A DNA stretch of 64,000 nt, taken from assembly GCA_017412115.1 (NCBI GenBank), contig JAFPYR010000099.1:29331-93330 (forward strand). Direction: 5' to 3'. Shown here piece by piece: positions 33,362 through 41,231 of the stretch; positions within the stretch are counted from its first letter, which is position 1; every line of letters begins with the position of its first letter. The DNA is from Bacteroidales bacterium. GTDB taxonomy: Bacteria > Bacteroidota > Bacteroidia > Bacteroidales > UBA3824. Both the position numbers and the translations under genes were made by a program. Under the pieces are notes generated by a model. That model was not told where the DNA came from. It saw nothing but the letters and a program-made list of their open reading frames with translations, and did no database searches.

Positions 33362-33435
33362 ATCTTACAAAAGCAGGTAATTACGGATTTAAAAAGTTAG
33401 GAGAAAAAACATCCGTTCAAGGTCTGTCTGGTTGG

Positions 33436-33744
33436 ATGGCTGCTTATTCTTACAATCCAACTGTCGAAAAGTTGCAATCGCACGTACAAGAATATCTTGA
33501 CACAGGGAAATTTAATATGTACGGCTCGAGATTTGCATCAGAAATCGCAAAGAAAATAGCAGATGACTTGAACGAACGAGGTGCTGGTGTGTATTACGAC
33601 AAAAATTATGTAACTGTCGATACTTTGAGAGTTGCTATTTCTAAATCTAAAAAAGACGGCAAGTGGCACGCAAAAGTATCAAATGCTGGGTACGGCGGTG
33701 TCACGTTCAATACTGTTGTCGGAAGGTATTCTAAGAAGAAATGA
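33436..33744 (+). CDS. Small phage protein of unknown function
   Basis: 102 residues from ATG 33436. The same frame is open back to an ATA at 33349, and the extra residues (KVKYLTKAGNYGFKKLGEKT) look protein-like, so an unusual or lost start is possible. Helix, then strand-rich half (WHAKVSNAGYGGVTFNTVVG). Overlaps the VRR-NUC gene by 4 bp. Confidence 0.6.
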   Translation: MAAYSYNPTVEKLQSHVQEYLDTGKFNMYGSRFASEIAKKIADDLNERGAGVYYDKNYVTVDTLRVAISKSKKDGKWHAKVSNAGYGGVTFNTVVGRYSKKK

Positions 33745-34097
33745 AAACCCTCGAAAGCAATCTCCAAAAAGCCTGTGTGTATTGGTTTCGGATGCAATAC
33801 CCGAAACTTCGCAGCCTTTTGTTTTCTGTTCCGAACGGCGGCTACCGCAACATCGCCACAGCACGTAATATGGTTGCTGAGGGAGTTGTTCGCGGAGTTG
33901 CCGACTTGCTGTTACTCTATCCCTCGAAAGACTATCACGGTTTGTGTATCGAAATGAAAACTGACAAAGGAAGACAGTCTGAGTTTCAGAAGCAATGGCA
34001 GACGGCAGTCGAGAGCGTCGGTTACAAGTACGTTGTGTGCCGGAGCATAGACGAGTTCAAGGCAACAGTGACAGATTATTTTAAATTACAAATATGA
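33741..34097 (+). CDS. VRR-NUC domain nuclease
   Basis: 118 residues, a stand-alone VRR-NUC (PD-(D/E)XK fold): ESNLQKACVYWFRM, FSVPNGGYRN, VVRGVADLLLLYP and the catalytic IEMKTDKGRQSEFQKQW. Phage members cut branched DNA such as Holliday junctions, which helps clear DNA before packaging. A terminator follows. Confidence 0.88.
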   Translation: MKTLESNLQKACVYWFRMQYPKLRSLLFSVPNGGYRNIATARNMVAEGVVRGVADLLLLYPSKDYHGLCIEMKTDKGRQSEFQKQWQTAVESVGYKYVVCRSIDEFKATVTDYFKLQI

Positions 34098-34122
34098 CAC
34101 CATAAAAATTTGAAGAGTAATT

Positions 34123-34161
34123 GCCGCGTATGGATAAAATTCTGTGCGCGGCTTGTCTTTT
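34123..34161 (+). terminator. Hairpin terminator after the packaging genes
   Basis: GCCGCG (34123-34128) and CGCGGC (34147-34152) with an 18-nt loop, followed by TTGTCTTTT. The T tract is interrupted, so moderate strength. Confidence 0.5.
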
Positions 34162-34242
34162 AATAAATGTTAAATCAGAAACAAAAATTAGCACTTTTTT
34201 GTCTAAAAATTTGGATATATAAATAATACTTTATATCTTTAC
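34160..34242 (+). promoter_or_regulatory. Phage promoter P34.2 with 16-bp motif
   Basis: TTAATAAATGTTAAAT (34160-34175), then TTTGG (34210-34214) - 19 bp - TATCTTTAC (34234-34242). From TTTGG through ACTAACA it is a near copy of P14.4. AGGAGG precedes the 34290 ATG. Confidence 0.7.
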
Positions 34243-34289
34243 ACTATCAAATAAAACAAAATACTAACATTAATTAGGAGGACAAGAAA

Positions 34290-34682
34290 ATGAATATAGT
34301 AGAAGACGCACCGAACACAGAAATGACACCTGAAACCGTATTCTCAGTCGAATCTGAGTTGTATGGTTCAAGTATCGCAAGAAGACGTTTCCGTGAACGC
34401 CAACGTGGCAATGTCGATTTTCGTGCAAAGCATACCATTGCAACAACTGCGTTGCGAGGAGAAACCAACGAAGTTCGTCTTGCACAGATGATACGAAACG
34501 TCAAACAGATTGTATCAGTGAAAGACGAAAAATCAACTGACAAGCCAAATGGCGACTGGCTCAGCGGTATTCGCAAATTCAACTCATTCTCGGCGAGAAC
34601 GAGCCAAGAGATTTGGAACGAATATCGCAGAATGTACGTCGCATTCCACGGCGAAGAACCTCTGTTGGAAAAGTATCAGTAA
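34290..34682 (+). CDS. Phage protein of unknown function
   Basis: 130 residues behind AGGAGG. Arg-rich middle (SSIARRRFRERQRGNVDF) suggests nucleic-acid contact. No family recognised. Confidence 0.6.
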   Translation: MNIVEDAPNTEMTPETVFSVESELYGSSIARRRFRERQRGNVDFRAKHTIATTALRGETNEVRLAQMIRNVKQIVSVKDEKSTDKPNGDWLSGIRKFNSFSARTSQEIWNEYRRMYVAFHGEEPLLEKYQ

Positions 34683-34729
34683 TAACCGCACGAAACGGTA
34701 ACGGAGTAGGGCATAAAAACGAAAATGGA

Positions 34730-34936
34730 ATGGCACAGATAAGAGCATATTACACAGATGACAGCGTAGAGCAGTACAATTGCAAGACAGATGATTTCCT
34801 AAAAGAACACGGTCTGTACGGCGACGGTTTGTATGGTTGGGAAATCAAAAAGTCCAAAGCAAAGATTGTATATCAAACTGAATACACCCCCTCTCGTAGT
34901 TGTGTATCATTGTGGAAAGCAGTAATAAAAAGATAA
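34730..34936 (+). CDS. Small phage protein of unknown function
   Basis: 68 residues from ATG 34730; earlier in-frame starts fall inside the preceding gene. DDFLKEHGLYGDGLYGWEIK. No family recognised. Confidence 0.5.
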   Translation: MAQIRAYYTDDSVEQYNCKTDDFLKEHGLYGDGLYGWEIKKSKAKIVYQTEYTPSRSCVSLWKAVIKR

Positions 34937-34940
34937 TCGT

Positions 34941-35282
34941 ATGAGAGACATCGAATTTAAAGCAATTGACCCGGCAAATGGGATGTGGTATCACGGATAT
35001 TACATCTTTACCAACGGTCTGCACAAGATAATTACAGATGATGGTTTCGTCATTGTAAATCCGAAAACTGTATGTCAGTTCTCAGGATTGTTTGACAAGC
35101 ATCGCAACAAGATATTCGAGGACGACATAGTTGAATGGAACGGCGAAAGATTTATCTGCCGATTCAGCAACGGCTGTTTCGACTTTGTAACAGAGGACGG
35201 CAAACCAATGGCAAATTGTTTTGCAATGCTCAGCGAAATAAAAGAAAATATTCACGATAAAAGCACAAAAAATGACAGGTAA
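34941..35282 (+). CDS. YopX-family phage protein
   Basis: 113 residues: FKAIDPANGMWYHGYYIF and VCQFSGLFDKHRNKIFEDDI VEW are the YopX landmarks. Second member in this prophage (the other at 22343). Overlaps the next small gene by 11 bp. Confidence 0.75.
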   Translation: MRDIEFKAIDPANGMWYHGYYIFTNGLHKIITDDGFVIVNPKTVCQFSGLFDKHRNKIFEDDIVEWNGERFICRFSNGCFDFVTEDGKPMANCFAMLSEIKENIHDKSTKNDR

Positions 35283-35451
35283 CAGAATATATCACAAATA
35301 CAACGCCAGATACGATTGGATTGATGCGCTTGATATGCGAGGCGACAATCGCAAAGAAAAACGCAGCCGTAAGGCGCTTGCACGACACGCAAAACGCAAG
35401 GAGCGTAATGTTGCAAATAAAGCTATAAAAAACGCAATTAACGAAATCTAA
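35272..35451 (+). CDS. Small basic protein, MTGNRIY family
   Basis: 59 residues. Begins MTGNRIYHKYNARYDWID, then a strongly basic helix (DNRKEKRSRKALARHAKRK). Paralogue of the 14905 gene, and it too lies close to a copy of the same promoter. Confidence 0.6.
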   Translation: MTGNRIYHKYNARYDWIDALDMRGDNRKEKRSRKALARHAKRKERNVANKAIKNAINEI

Positions 35452-35485
35452 AAGTATTGATACATTCACGATAAAAAAGTATAAA

Positions 35486-36076
35486 ATGGAACGAATTGAT
35501 GACATACTACGATGGATAAGCACTGCGACCGACTTCGACGTATTCAAAGTCGCCGATATGATACGGAGCAACAAATTTGAGTTCAAAGGCACGTTGGGCT
35601 ATTACGACTTAAACAAGTTGCTCGTAGAAGCAATCACGGCGTATATGCAAGGCGAAGAGTACGCCGCATTATGCCAACTCCACAAGTTCATAAAGGAGTT
35701 CATATCCTACGAACAACGGAATGTTGAATATTCCGCGCAATTCGTGGCGAAATTAGCCACAATCTTGCAAGGCGCGGTGAAACCTTTGATAGTCTGTGAA
35801 ACTGCCGAAAAAGAGTGGCAAAACCTTGTACGCGATGAGTTAGGGGTATTCTATAACGAACAGGACAAGTTCAATGCATACCATGTTTTCCGCATAAAAA
35901 ACAACATTGGAGGACGTTATATGCATCTTTACCGATACGCAGGAGATGGCGACAACATCTGTGGCTGTCGCAACTTCAAAATTGCCGATGCTATTGTTGC
36001 GTCAACGAACATCAAAGAACTGATAAGCACAGCAAACTGTGGAGACGTATGGCGTGTGACTATTGGAATGTTCTGA
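35486..36076 (+). CDS. Phage protein of unknown function
   Basis: 196 residues, mainly helical, with a C-terminal Cys pair (ICGCRNFKIADAIV). Overlaps the following large gene by 14 bp, so the two are probably translated together. No family recognised. Confidence 0.6.
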   Translation: MERIDDILRWISTATDFDVFKVADMIRSNKFEFKGTLGYYDLNKLLVEAITAYMQGEEYAALCQLHKFIKEFISYEQRNVEYSAQFVAKLATILQGAVKPLIVCETAEKEWQNLVRDELGVFYNEQDKFNAYHVFRIKNNIGGRYMHLYRYAGDGDNICGCRNFKIADAIVASTNIKELISTANCGDVWRVTIGMF

Positions 36077-37331
36077 AAAAAGAGTTGACTTGTCGTACTT
36101 TGTCTTTTCGTTCTCTCGCAACGGAAGCGTCTATCTTATGACAGACAAATATGATTACACCAATCCTGACCAAATCGATAACTTCCGCAATGCTTCACGT
36201 ATTTCAGAAGACCGAGAAAATCACCTCGACTTGCCTTACGGCATCATTGAGGAAATAAAAGAACGAAGGCGTACGAATATGACGCTCGCTATGGCTGCGA
36301 CAAAGGAGACGCCAGAAAGATACGTATTTGACATAAAAGATTACATCGGGTGGAATATCTATTACCTGATTAAATATGCGGTTGAACGTATTGAACTCGG
36401 CAGCGCGGAGATACCTTCGCTCAACACTCTTGTCTTGACAGAAGGCAACGTGGATATGAATGATGATACCAATTTTGCACAGACTAACATTGACGCTCTC
36501 AATACTCTTGTCGCAGAATTGTACGGCGAGCAATCCACAGCACTCGTCGTACCGACATCACAGATACTTGCTGCGAACAACATAAGCACAGAATTGATGA
36601 CTGCAAAAGACATCGAGCGACATTCTCAATACCTCGCACACAAATCCGTCGCAATTGCACACGATAGTAAAAAATACGGCTTCGCACCGAAAAACAACAA
36701 CGACGATTGGAGTATATACAAACAAAAGGAGATGGACATATTACAAAATTATGCTCGACAATTTAATGAACTTGCTGGAATGTTCAGAGACAAATATCCT
36801 TCGTTGTTGCGGATTTTATTCTGTGCGGAATACGTGCATTTGGAGGATATAGACCATCCGATGTACGAACACGGCTTTGCACACAAACCATCTCCGAGGG
36901 CGGATGATATATTTGTATCGAACAATCCTTCGTTTGGTGCATCTGTATTTGGCGACATTTGCCTTTCCAAAGATTGCTGCAGAAAAGTTACAAAGGATAA
37001 GTATTACAGGACGATGCATTTTAAACGTTACACTGAACTAACAACAATACTTGGTGTCTCGCGTGACGAATTGCCAAGTTATTTCCGCGACTACCTTGCT
37101 GACAATTACATTCCTTATTACGGAAACAACATCTTGGATAATGTAAAGCCAGAATTTGTCGCAATCGCCAAAGACTATATGTCGCTCAGATTTCCAAATT
37201 CCTTTGACATCACATTCCCATTTTGCGGAATGTGCCGCAAGTCGATGTTCCGACAATACAAGATTGCCGAACACGCGACAATAAAGATTTCATCTAAAAA
37301 ATGTGAAATCTTAGACATTAGGCGTAACTAA
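36063..37331 (+). CDS. Large phage protein of unknown function
   Basis: 422 residues, the largest unassigned protein between terminase and capsid genes. Notable parts: KYDYTNPDQIDNFRNASRIS, a central helical segment with ILQNYARQFNELAGMFRD, HHL-type aromatic stretch CAEYVHLEDIDHPMYEHGF, and a Cys cluster FCGMCRKSM near the end. No catalytic motif recognised. Translationally coupled to the 35486 gene; the pair may be a structural or a defence-related accessory. Confidence 0.6.
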   Translation: MECSEKRVDLSYFVFSFSRNGSVYLMTDKYDYTNPDQIDNFRNASRISEDRENHLDLPYGIIEEIKERRRTNMTLAMAATKETPERYVFDIKDYIGWNIYYLIKYAVERIELGSAEIPSLNTLVLTEGNVDMNDDTNFAQTNIDALNTLVAELYGEQSTALVVPTSQILAANNISTELMTAKDIERHSQYLAHKSVAIAHDSKKYGFAPKNNNDDWSIYKQKEMDILQNYARQFNELAGMFRDKYPSLLRILFCAEYVHLEDIDHPMYEHGFAHKPSPRADDIFVSNNPSFGASVFGDICLSKDCCRKVTKDKYYRTMHFKRYTELTTILGVSRDELPSYFRDYLADNYIPYYGNNILDNVKPEFVAIAKDYMSLRFPNSFDITFPFCGMCRKSMFRQYKIAEHATIKISSKKCEILDIRRN

Positions 37332-37390
37332 TATTTGTTATGTTTGAAATATTCTCTATGTTTGCAACAAATTTAAAAACGAATGCTACT

Positions 37391-37627
37391 ATGGAACAAG
37401 ATTATTCTGATTTGAAAGGCAAGACTGTGTTTGATTTTACAGATAATAATACAGCCGAAAAATATGCTTTATGTACGGAAAATGAGCATATAAAACATCT
37501 ATCGACTAACAAGTGGCGTGTTGCTTTTACCTTGATAAAATATGCAACATTAACGAGTAATAACAAATTGCTCGAAGCAGTTGTAAAACAATATAAAGAT
37601 ATAATATCTTCGACATTAAATGAATAA
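37391..37627 (+). CDS. Small protein convergent to the head/HExxH gene
   Basis: 78 residues from ATG 37391 (ATG 37340 gives 17 more). Soluble, alpha/beta: DYSDLKGKTVFDFTDNNTAE, TNKWRVAFTLIKYATL. It ends 3 bp from the stop of the convergent head protein. A partner or immunity-like role for the neighbouring extra domain is possible but only inferred from position and similar A/T-rich composition. Confidence 0.5.
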   Translation: MEQDYSDLKGKTVFDFTDNNTAEKYALCTENEHIKHLSTNKWRVAFTLIKYATLTSNNKLLEAVVKQYKDIISSTLNE

Positions 37628-37630
37628 CTA

Positions 37631-39517
37631 TTAATATATTGTCTTTAAGTAGTTATCTATCTCTACTTTGTCAGAATTGAATATACACAAATCAATTAAA
37701 TTTTCAATTTCTGTCTTGCTTAGTGATTGCCCATTACTTTTTTTGTACTTGTCAAGTCCGTTGCTACATAATATTCTATATGCAGTTGTATGTTGTTTTG
37801 TAATATCTCCATTAAAATAGTATTCTTTTGCTGATGCAAGAATGCTATTCTTGTTAAGATTTAATTGTGAAATAATATATACGAAGTTTCGAACCATTTT
37901 GTCGTTTCCTGATAATGGTCTTTCCTCTGTTAAAATTGGGAATGGAATATTGACAACTCCTAATTTCTTGTAAAATTGTGGTAGTGTATTTCGAGCAATA
38001 AATTCTGTTATCAATTCAATGTAAGGTTTATGCATTACGCTTACATTTTCGAGGTCGCCGAATTTGCATCTATTATGAACTATTTCATGCCATAATGTAG
38101 CTAATGAATCAGCCTCATCGTATGAAATTTTAGATGATAAATTTCTCCCTATTTTTGAAAATGCAGATTCGCACATTTGTAATCGCTCTTTCGATAGTGA
38201 TATTGTCCCTTTTAAGTCAGTGCTCCCGTTTTCATTAGTATAAGTATTTAATTCAGTGAAACCTCGCGGAAACCATTTTTCTTGATTTCCTTTGTCAATA
38301 TTTAGTAATGTTTCTTTGAGTTCGTCAGCGTTTTTATACTCTTGCTTAATAGCAGTGTGCGGTTTATCTTTATTCAATATCGTACTATGTATTTTGTTGA
38401 GTCCTCCGCGTGAAATAGAACGTTCGTCAAGACTCTGTATTAGATTATTCCCTTCTGTTTCTAACAAATCCCCTTTGATTTTAGGCATATATTTCTGATT
38501 ATCCGTAACAAAATACGGCTTGTTCTTTGCCCTTTTGATTTTCTCCTCGTTATCCTCTACCCATTTCTTGAACTCGTCCGGCACGTCTTTTATAGTATTC
38601 TTACTGTTTGCAATCGGCTCTTGACCTCTGCGCATACGTTCCTCGTCCTTATCCATTTCGTCCTCTGTTTTGAGGATTGTAGTCTGATAGCAACGGCAAT
38701 TCGGATGCCAACCAACGAACTTGAAGTCCTTTGGGTAACGTCCCGCAAGTTGGTCGCAGATGTCGTGTTCTGGGTGGTTGCCTGATGTCTTAATCTCAAT
38801 TCCAACAATGAAATCAAATTGCTGATACCTCGTAAAATCGGCAGTGCGGTAAGCCATATTGATTTCGGTACGAGCAAGGCGCAAGGCGTTCTTGTATGAC
38901 GAGCGATAGACACCTGCGCCCGGATGATAGTTTTGCGCGTTCTTGGATAGTTGCAACTCTCCGAACTCGTCCCTGACACGGCGAAACAACTTGTCGGGTT
39001 TGTTGAGGTATTGCTGCACCTCTTTCGCCAAGTCGTGAGCGGATTTCCCTTGCTCTATACTAACTGATAACGCGGTCTCAATGTCATTTTTATAACCACC
39101 CACAATATTCCATACTCTATCCGACAACCTAAGCCCGTTATGCTTTCTCTCAGTAAAAGCCTTCAATGCTGGTTCGTTGTTTTGAAAATAGCGGATTTTC
39201 TGTTCGTCTGTCAGGTCTTTGCCCTTGAATAGACTTTCGACAAGCGCGTTGTTTTTCATGTTTGATATATCCCACACCGCTTTACAGCCATTGACTACTG
39301 ATACATTCATATTATTAGCAAGAGTATTGACAATTTTTGCCACTGTCGCCATTGTCTGTGGGTAGTCGTCGAAATTGAACATTTCGTTACCTGAATAGTC
39401 GCCCTCTACGATGCTTGCCACTTGCGCAAACTCGTTCAATGCGATGCCGAAAAGTTGCTTAATCAGCATCGCGTATCGTTCTATCGTCTTGTTATGTTCG
39501 CTTTCGTATTTGTCCAT
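37631..39517 (-). CDS. SPP1 gp7-type head morphogenesis protein with C-terminal HExxH domain
   Basis: 628 residues. Residues about 1-290 are a portal-associated minor head protein: RLARTEINMAYRTADFTRY, then GNHPEHDICDQLAGRYP and FVGWHPNCRCYQTTIL, the Cys/His-containing core of the Mu-F/gp7 family. The family usually ends soon after this. Here about 280 more residues follow, containing TLWHEIVHNR (His477-Glu-x-x-His481) and a candidate third zinc ligand in ELITEFIARNTL (Glu505): a metallopeptidase-like domain. The DNA for it (37,631 to about 38,480) is visibly more A/T-rich than the 5' part. The protein is injected with or sits at the portal, so the extra domain might act on the host early. 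Confidence 0.88.
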   Translation of the reverse strand: MDKYESEHNKTIERYAMLIKQLFGIALNEFAQVASIVEGDYSGNEMFNFDDYPQTMATVAKIVNTLANNMNVSVVNGCKAVWDISNMKNNALVESLFKGKDLTDEQKIRYFQNNEPALKAFTERKHNGLRLSDRVWNIVGGYKNDIETALSVSIEQGKSAHDLAKEVQQYLNKPDKLFRRVRDEFGELQLSKNAQNYHPGAGVYRSSYKNALRLARTEINMAYRTADFTRYQQFDFIVGIEIKTSGNHPEHDICDQLAGRYPKDFKFVGWHPNCRCYQTTILKTEDEMDKDEERMRRGQEPIANSKNTIKDVPDEFKKWVEDNEEKIKRAKNKPYFVTDNQKYMPKIKGDLLETEGNNLIQSLDERSISRGGLNKIHSTILNKDKPHTAIKQEYKNADELKETLLNIDKGNQEKWFPRGFTELNTYTNENGSTDLKGTISLSKERLQMCESAFSKIGRNLSSKISYDEADSLATLWHEIVHNRCKFGDLENVSVMHKPYIELITEFIARNTLPQFYKKLGVVNIPFPILTEERPLSGNDKMVRNFVYIISQLNLNKNSILASAKEYYFNGDITKQHTTAYRILCSNGLDKYKKSNGQSLSKTEIENLIDLCIFNSDKVEIDNYLKTIY

Positions 39518-39723
39518 TAAGATTTTCTCAATCTAAATTCCTTGCATTGTTTCTCGTTAAGAAAATGCGCGTGTGTAGATTTCTTGCACTTACACAGAAA
39601 AAAATCGTTATTAACGTTCAGATACATCCTATAATTCACGTAATCCTTGTCAGGATAATACATATATTCACATTCCGAACTAGTGTGCAAAATAGGCTCT
39701 TGTTTCTGTTTTCCCCTCTGCAT
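39517..39723 (-). CDS. Small Cys-rich protein within the portal block
   Basis: 68 residues, overlapping each neighbour by 1 bp. ECEYMYYPDKDYVNY and FFLCKCKKSTHAHFLNEKQC match the second half of the 16232 protein. Function unknown; inserted between portal and head-protein genes. Confidence 0.6.
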   Translation of the reverse strand: MQRGKQKQEPILHTSSECEYMYYPDKDYVNYRMYLNVNNDFFLCKCKKSTHAHFLNEKQCKEFRLRKS

Positions 39724-41123
39724 TACATTGTCGGTTCAAACAAGTTAGACATATCTGCTGCTTGCAATTCTTCCATTGTCTTGTCAATGTCCTTCGAGTG
39801 TCCGTACAATTCCACACCCTCGCGCTGCGACATTATAGCCTTGCCGCCTGTTGCTGTCATAATGTTTGTGATTGTCTCCCTTTCGTCGTTGATTTGGAAA
39901 GGAGTAATAACATTCTCAACTTCGAGTGCGTCAATGTCTGCGGCATCACTCGGCAGCATCAATTTGAGGTAAGCCTTGATTACGTTGACTTCGCGGTCTA
40001 AGGCTTCGAGTATGCGTCCGCTCTCGTCCTTGACTTTCATCTGACAATCGATGAACAACTGTTTACGTGCCTCGCCGCTCATCGGTGTAGATTTCATTTT
40101 CTCGTAACTCCAATCAGGGAGTTGCAACTGCGTAAAGAACATTTCGCGCAATTCGTCGATGCTGTATTTGAGATTTTCGATTGCACCGCTCCAAGTAACA
40201 TAGTTTGCTGTCGCTCCTTGTGGTATCTGTAACACTGTTCTGAACTCCTTTTTTTCGGATTTCTCCTGACCGAAAGGAATATCCTCTGTTGCAGCCACAA
40301 CGAAAACAGGTTTTGAGTTCTTGCGTAGGTAGTTGCCGTTACGAGACATCGACCATTCCATTTCGTACACCATACGTGAGGTGTCCTCCCAAATAGGATA
40401 TTTGCGAACTATGTACACAGCAGGGATTTTCCCGATGGCTGATGTGTACTCGTTTTCGACAATCTGCATTTCGCTGCCTTTGGATTCAGCATTGCTCCAC
40501 TTTACGTGCCGTGTAGCGGTGTACATATCGAAGTAGGTGTTTGTGTCGTCTCCGTCTGTCCTCGTGTATTCGATAGACAATGCTATAAGGTCGCCGTATT
40601 CGTCAAACAACGGATAGATTGTGTCTCCATTCATAGGAGAGAATGTGCGGCAGCGCAACTTGATGTTGCTGTCGAACCCGTATGTATTGTGTCGCTGTTC
40701 CACGGCGTACCACAGCGTCATTACCTCACAACTTGCAAACAGCATATTGCCACGCTCGATATTCACGCTGTCAATACGGTTTCGGTTAAAGATGTTTTCG
40801 ATGTATTTTTGGAGTTCTTTCTGTCTGTCGTTCTGTGGATAGTACACACGTTGAACAGGGATGCCGAAAGTCAACTCTGTCATACGCTTTGTCGCAAGCA
40901 TTTGCAATGCGTATGTAATACGTGTCTTTCTGTCCCAAGTGTCAGTTTCGTCGTCATATTCGTCCTTGTAGTCAGGGTCTGTAATGACAGGGTGCAAGAA
41001 TGGGTAGTACTCTTTTTTGAGTTTTTCCCACGACGGAGGAGTATATGTTTTTTGTCTCAAAAGACTGAACACATCTTCATCGCCATTGCTTATTTTGTCC
41101 CAAATGAGTTGTTCTGTAATCAT
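39723..41123 (-). CDS. Portal protein (SPP1 gp6-like)
   Basis: 466 residues from ATG 41121-41123; the further upstream in-frame TTG lies within the promoter. Portal features: RKTRITYALQMLATKRMTEL, FGIPVQRVYYP, MLFASCEVMTLWYAVE, FSPMNGDTIYPLFDEYGDLI and the C-terminal INDERETITNIMTATGGKA. It forms the dodecameric vertex through which DNA passes. Strand is opposite to terminase and capsid genes. Confidence 0.9.
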   Translation of the reverse strand: MITEQLIWDKISNGDEDVFSLLRQKTYTPPSWEKLKKEYYPFLHPVITDPDYKDEYDDETDTWDRKTRITYALQMLATKRMTELTFGIPVQRVYYPQNDRQKELQKYIENIFNRNRIDSVNIERGNMLFASCEVMTLWYAVEQRHNTYGFDSNIKLRCRTFSPMNGDTIYPLFDEYGDLIALSIEYTRTDGDDTNTYFDMYTATRHVKWSNAESKGSEMQIVENEYTSAIGKIPAVYIVRKYPIWEDTSRMVYEMEWSMSRNGNYLRKNSKPVFVVAATEDIPFGQEKSEKKEFRTVLQIPQGATANYVTWSGAIENLKYSIDELREMFFTQLQLPDWSYEKMKSTPMSGEARKQLFIDCQMKVKDESGRILEALDREVNVIKAYLKLMLPSDAADIDALEVENVITPFQINDERETITNIMTATGGKAIMSQREGVELYGHSKDIDKTMEELQAADMSNLFEPTM

Positions 41124-41141
41124 AATTGAAAAAAATTTTTG

Positions 41142-41199
41142 CAAAAATAAAAAAAAATACGTTTCTCAAACGTAGTTTAATTTTTTTTTTATATATTTG
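41142..41199. promoter_or_regulatory. Divergent promoters and 17-bp palindrome between portal and scaffold genes
   Basis: Leftward: minus-strand TTTGA within the dyad, 16 bp, then perfect -7 box TATTTTTG (41142-41149). Rightward: perfect -7 box TATATTTG (41192-41199) with a poor -33 element. Between them TACGTTT-CTC-AAACGTA (41158-41174) is a perfect 7-3-7 inverted repeat, well placed for a regulator controlling both late directions. Confidence 0.55.
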
Positions 41200-41231
41200 C
41201 GGCGAATTATTAACAAATAACATTTTTCCTT

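Noticed and set aside
40506..41129. 207-codon plus-strand frame opposite the portal gene
   Set aside because: Antisense shadow; the portal frame has clear family motifs and its own promoter.
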